64,000 nt of DNA from Sinohyriopsis cumingii (taxonomy: Eukaryota; Mollusca; Bivalvia; Unionida; Unionidae), in assembly GCA_028554795.2 (NCBI GenBank), contig CM068842.1:55883360-55947359 (forward strand), given 5' to 3'. Each line of letters starts with the position of its first letter. Position 1 is the stretch's first letter. A program made the translations under genes and the position numbers. Shown here piece after piece: positions 55,401-60,953 of this stretch. The notes beneath the pieces were generated by a model, which was given only the letters and a program-made list of their open reading frames with translations, ran no database searches and was not told the DNA's origin.

Positions 55401-58400
55401 ATATCTACCAAAAGAGACAAGTAATGCTTTGAAGTACTAATGAAATATGCAGTAACATTACCACAAAGCATAAACATTACCACAATGCAATGACAATACC
55501 ACAAAGCATCCATATTACCATAAAGCACTAACGTTAGCACAAAACACTGACACTATCACAAAGAATTTACATTACCACAAAGATAAAACACTCAAAATAA
55601 TAATGTCACCAAATACTAATATAATCACACCATATCAATTTCCTATGCAATCTAATACTATCCATTAACAGACAACTGTTGTACTGTAAGGACTTTATAG
55701 GTAAATAAAAGAATAGCTGACCTCCTAATAAAACAAAGTTGTTGTCGTTTTTGGAGTTAATGATGTTTTGCAGTACAAGACAGGCTATATATGGAGGTTA
55801 ATAGATAATGGTGGAGTAAGAACCCAGGAGAACCCCGGTAAGAACCAATGAGGAGAATCCTGGTAAGAACCATTGACCCGCAGGAAGCTACTGGCAATCT
55901 TTCTCACATACCCACAATAGCTGAGTCTGAGGCTTCAACTCATGTGGACAGAAGTTCCACAGAACATTGTTTAGTCTCATCTGAAAACCATGATATGGTT
56001 CATGTATGACTTTCAAATGCATGAACAACAGTGAAGGAGCTAGGCTTGCAAAAACCACAGGGACATCCAAATGAAAAGAAAACCATGTACAGCAATATCA
56101 AAACTGGTTCTTAATCGTACAATCAAGTGAAACACAGTATGAAACAACTAACATCAACATAATCCCACAAATGCTTACATTTTTAACATTGGTTATACAA
56201 CAAAACCTGGTAAACAAGATCAGATCAGTATGCCAATAAGCAACATTTGATTGTGATTACATGCCAATATGATAAGCAGTAATCATTTTTAACTATCAGT
56301 CCAATAAGAAATTTTGAAATTGCAACTACCTCTTGTCTTCTAATTACATGATAAAAAGAAAGCAAAATCAACAATGCAGAACTATGCGACTTAGCTTTGC
56401 ATCTGTCTCTAGAACCAATGACAAAAATAAGCACGTTCACATTTTTTCTTTAGTAAAAAGTAAAAACATTCTTTCATCTATGTGCTATTCTTGGTTCTTT
56501 TGAAAAAATGGCTAATCATGCTCCCAATGTCTTAAATCCCGTCTTATGGATGCCATTAATATATGTTGTATATCATTACAGATATTGTGTCTCATTAAGA
56601 TATAAATTGTGTTTCATTAATTCATTAATTCATATTGTATATTTTAAAAAACTGCATATTGGAGTGAGGTGCTCATAATGAAGTGACCTGTTGATATCCA
56701 GCATTAAAAAAAATACAATCACATCATCAAATCTGGAAGGGGAACAATAATGGCAACTAAGTGATACCCTGGTGGACATAAACAGGACTATAAAACAATT
56801 GTCACTCAAAAGGACTGCAAAGAATATCCAGGAATTCAAGAAAAGATCAACTCTTCTTGCATGCTGAAACCATCTTTGAAATTTCTGAGTAGTAAGATTT
56901 TCAAATTATTCACTTTGGCTTTCATACTGGACATTAGATTAAGTCCATTACCATTTCAGACAAAGCAGACACCATTAGAAGGCTAATGATAAAAAACCCA
57001 TTCTAATATGAACATCCATTCCAAAGACTTAGTGACAAAATTTTTAATGTCTGCTGTAGCAGACATACTGCATGTCTTCAGAGCATAATTTTCATTCATG
57101 ACCAACTATATCATATGCATTTTGGTTGGTTGATTGCTATGGTTTAAGAACCATTTTTCAGTGGTATCATCATATAGGTAGCAGATAAAAAGACAGGAAT
57201 TTACATCAGTACTACTAGTGGTTGTATAATATTTCTGCACTTTCTGGTTTATAAATATAAACTGTTACCTTTTCCCTGCCACAGCACCATCATTTTTACC
57301 CATGGAGTCATCAAGCTCAACACCAGCCCAGTCACCTTTTGCAAAATCAGTGACACCAATAAAACGCAGAGTTCCTGGTTTTGTGCCACTGACTAAAACA
57401 CGGTCTCCAACCTTCAAGTTGTATCTAGGTCCAGCAGCTGGGGTGGACATGGACTGAAAGAGATTGCACAATTAGAAAAAACCAAGTTCAAGATAAAAAT
57501 ACAACCCAATTAAAGTAATCTAAAACCAAAGTAGCTGAAGACAACAGATTATCAAAGTAAACATCAGTTATGTTGAGCAACTTATTCACATAATTATAAA
57601 TTCATGTTCACATATAATGGCATTCATATATCTTCTATCTAAATTATGGTCAAGCATGAACACAAATGCAACCCGATTAAACAACATTGTTGCCACAGAG
57701 ATCTGGCTTCAGAATTCACATTCTCCAGACTTTTGCAGTAAATTTTCTTAACGTAAATAACCTTTCCACAAGAGTCATCTCTGGATCAACAGCCACAGGC
57801 TTTGAGCATTATTGGTACTTTTTTTTACACTTTTAATATTCTGTATGACACTCTCAAGGTATTTTTATAATTCTATGCATTTTACCTGTAATTATTAAAA
57901 AATTTCACCTGGTTGTCTTCATGAAAAACATGAGATCAATGATCCATTACAAAACTCATCTCTAATGAGCTTTTAAAGAAGATTTCAGGAGGCATTGCAA
58001 GGACTATTTATCATGCCAGAAACAAATTCTGACTAAAGCAATCTTGATCATGAAATGTTGGCTGCTTTTACAAGTTACAAAAGACAATTTTTAAATAAAA
58101 ACAATAAAGAAAATTATTTTGTATGATATTAAATTAGATGTAGTATAACGAGTAGATAAAAAAGAGATTAAATGTTGCTTGCTTTTTTTATTAAAAAAAA
58201 CTTGTTCTTAAAATCATCATTAGAAACTATTATCACTGTCCACCCTTTAAATCAGAATCTATTATCACTGTCCACCCCTTTAATTAGAATCTATTATCAC
58301 CGTCTACCCCTTTAATTAGAATCTATTATCATTGTCTACCCCTTTAATGATATTGTTGACCCCAGAAACCAGATTTTACTCTGCGAAAGTTACAGGCTTT

Positions 58401-60907
58401 GAGTAAACTTGGAGTGACAGCCAGTATGACCGCTATAAAAACAACACGCATCAATAATTACCCTAATGCCAGTACATGAGGTTTAGATATGAATGGAAAC
58501 TCCAATGCTCATTGAGAATAATCACAATATACAATGTGTAGTCATCAATATTGAAGAAAATGTTCCCTTAATAAACATACAATTTTGGGGGTTTGGTCTA
58601 TATTTAATTATGTAACAGTTACATGTTACTGTTAAACTGTTATATCTTTTTCTGACACCAGTTCCCAGTCCAAGCTGAACACTCCCTCCTCCAAACAGTA
58701 TTTGGAGGCCTAGAACAAAAACAAGAGTCCCCAGATGGAACTAACACTCTACTACATGAAAAGAATTTCCAGTAATTCAAGACAAGGCTATTTCTTCTTT
58801 TACCTACTGAGTTTTGAAACCATCTCAAATAATACTCAGTGATAAGATTTTCAAAAAAGCCACTGTGGCAGCCATACTGGATGTAAGATTGGTACCATTT
58901 TCATTTAAGACAAACCAGACACCATTAGAAGACTTCCGGTGAAAAACCCATGTTGGTGTGACCATCCATCAAGAAGAATTAATGACAAGATTTTCAATAT
59001 ATTCATTGTGACACATGTTTGAGGTCATATCAGCCCTATTTTCATTCAGGACCAACTAGATATCATAATTAGTCTTCTGATGAAACCCATCTTAGCAGTG
59101 ATTTCAGCTTAAGAGGAGTAGCAATAATGAAATTTACAAACTGGTTGCCATGGTGGACATACTAGATGCAAGATGGCATGATTTTTACTTAATAAAAACT
59201 AGACATCATATGAAGTCTTCTGGTAATACCCCAATGCTACTAAGACTTTTCATCTTGGAAGAGTTGCAAAAAGATTTTCAAGATGCTGGCACCTGTATTA
59301 GACATCAATGTAGAACCATTATTTTAACGACCAACTGTATGTTGTAGGAAGGAGCTGCAATAACAAGATTTTCATAATGGCTGTTATTGATGAAGACCTA
59401 CAGCCATGGTCAATGTGTTTGTCTCGCTTTAAATCACTTTCAAGTAATACTTCTAAAAGTTTGACTTACTAAATATTTTCAATGGATTGACCATTTATTG
59501 CCAGATTTACCAGTTGCGCAGGAGCGGAATGCTTCTTAGATGAGGCTATTACCTTATAATTTCTTTTTTGTTGATGGTGAGGACTTGAGAGGTAAGGTCA
59601 AATTTACGGACATTTTCATGATCGTGATTTCGCACTTGGCACAAATTATGCTGTATTTCTTTATTGATTTTTAACAACAATATAAAAAAACTTCTACAAG
59701 CACTACTGTACTTGTTTCAAGTGATTTTAGGTCATTCGTAGCATTCTAAGACTTTTATTTTGTATTTCCATTCATTGTCACATTTCCAGCAACACTGTAA
59801 CTTCAGACAGTCTCATCTACCATTGATCAAAGATCTTTTAATAACACAACAAATTAATGCAACATAAGGTCATCTCAGCTACCAATGTTCAAACGTTTTT
59901 GCTAAAGACAATGTTCTTGCCTGGTATAACTCTTATGGCAATCTTGTTTGAAAATACACTACCAGTCACAGAGCGCCGGAACAAATTTTTCATCAGTCTT
60001 AATGGCCCAGTCAACACAGCATCTATTCTTTTACATCATGAGGCAGTTGAAATTCCAAACAACGCTGAGTACTAAGTAGCACCTAGGCAACCCAACAGTG
60101 TTACTGAATAGACAAGCTGCACAATTAAAGTTCCCAGAGTATCAAGTTTCTTATCTGATTAATAGATCTTATTTCTTGATGTTGCTGTTTTGTGTTTAAT
60201 GCCATTTTTCAGTACACGATAGGCTAAAAATGGTGGCCAGAATAATTCGTGGAGGAAAAACCTTAGAACACCCCGGATAGAACCGTTGACACATGGGAAG
60301 CTACTGACAATCTTTCCTATATACCCACACTGGCCAAGCCTAAGACTTGAACCCACAAGGACAGAGGTGAGATGGCAGTGATTGTTAAAGGCAAGCACTT
60401 TGGACCACTCTGCCTTTTTTTCTTGACATTAATGTTAGTCAAATATTATTTCTTTAATTGTTTTATAAAAAATGATTTTTTTAAATTCAAACTGTTTTTC
60501 AGCTATTTTCCAGTACTTTGTGGATCCATCCTAAAATTTAAGCACTTGTTAAGGCAACCATCAAAGTGCAAGCAATTTTCAAGTTTGTGCACACACTATA
60601 CATTCTAGAATTAGCTTCTTTAAAATTTTTAATTCTCCCAAGGTGAGAATTCTCTTAACAATCCAAACCTGTTTCTCATTTGATATGATAAGTTTCTTTC
60701 ATTGCATTAATATGCAAATTGTCAGTTTGGCATACATATGATGGCCTCATTCGTATGTGTCAATGACTGAAATATATATTCCAAGTTTGATCAAAATCAG
60801 ATAACAAATATGACATTCAAAGTGGTAAAAAGATCGCACAATCTGAGGCAAGATTACATCCTTGATATGGATGGATCGTGCTAGTTTTACAATCATCTGA
60901 TATTTTG

Positions 60908-60953
<46 letters not shown>

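Larger units (their letters stand above)
55405..57268 (-). other. CLIP intron between exons B and C
   Basis: Holds a ~21-bp minisatellite (55448-55590), a degenerate SINE (55738-55955), family-A sequence (56800-57110) and a minus-strand SINE 3'-end fragment near 57118-57165. Nothing clear at 55960-56800. Confidence 0.65.
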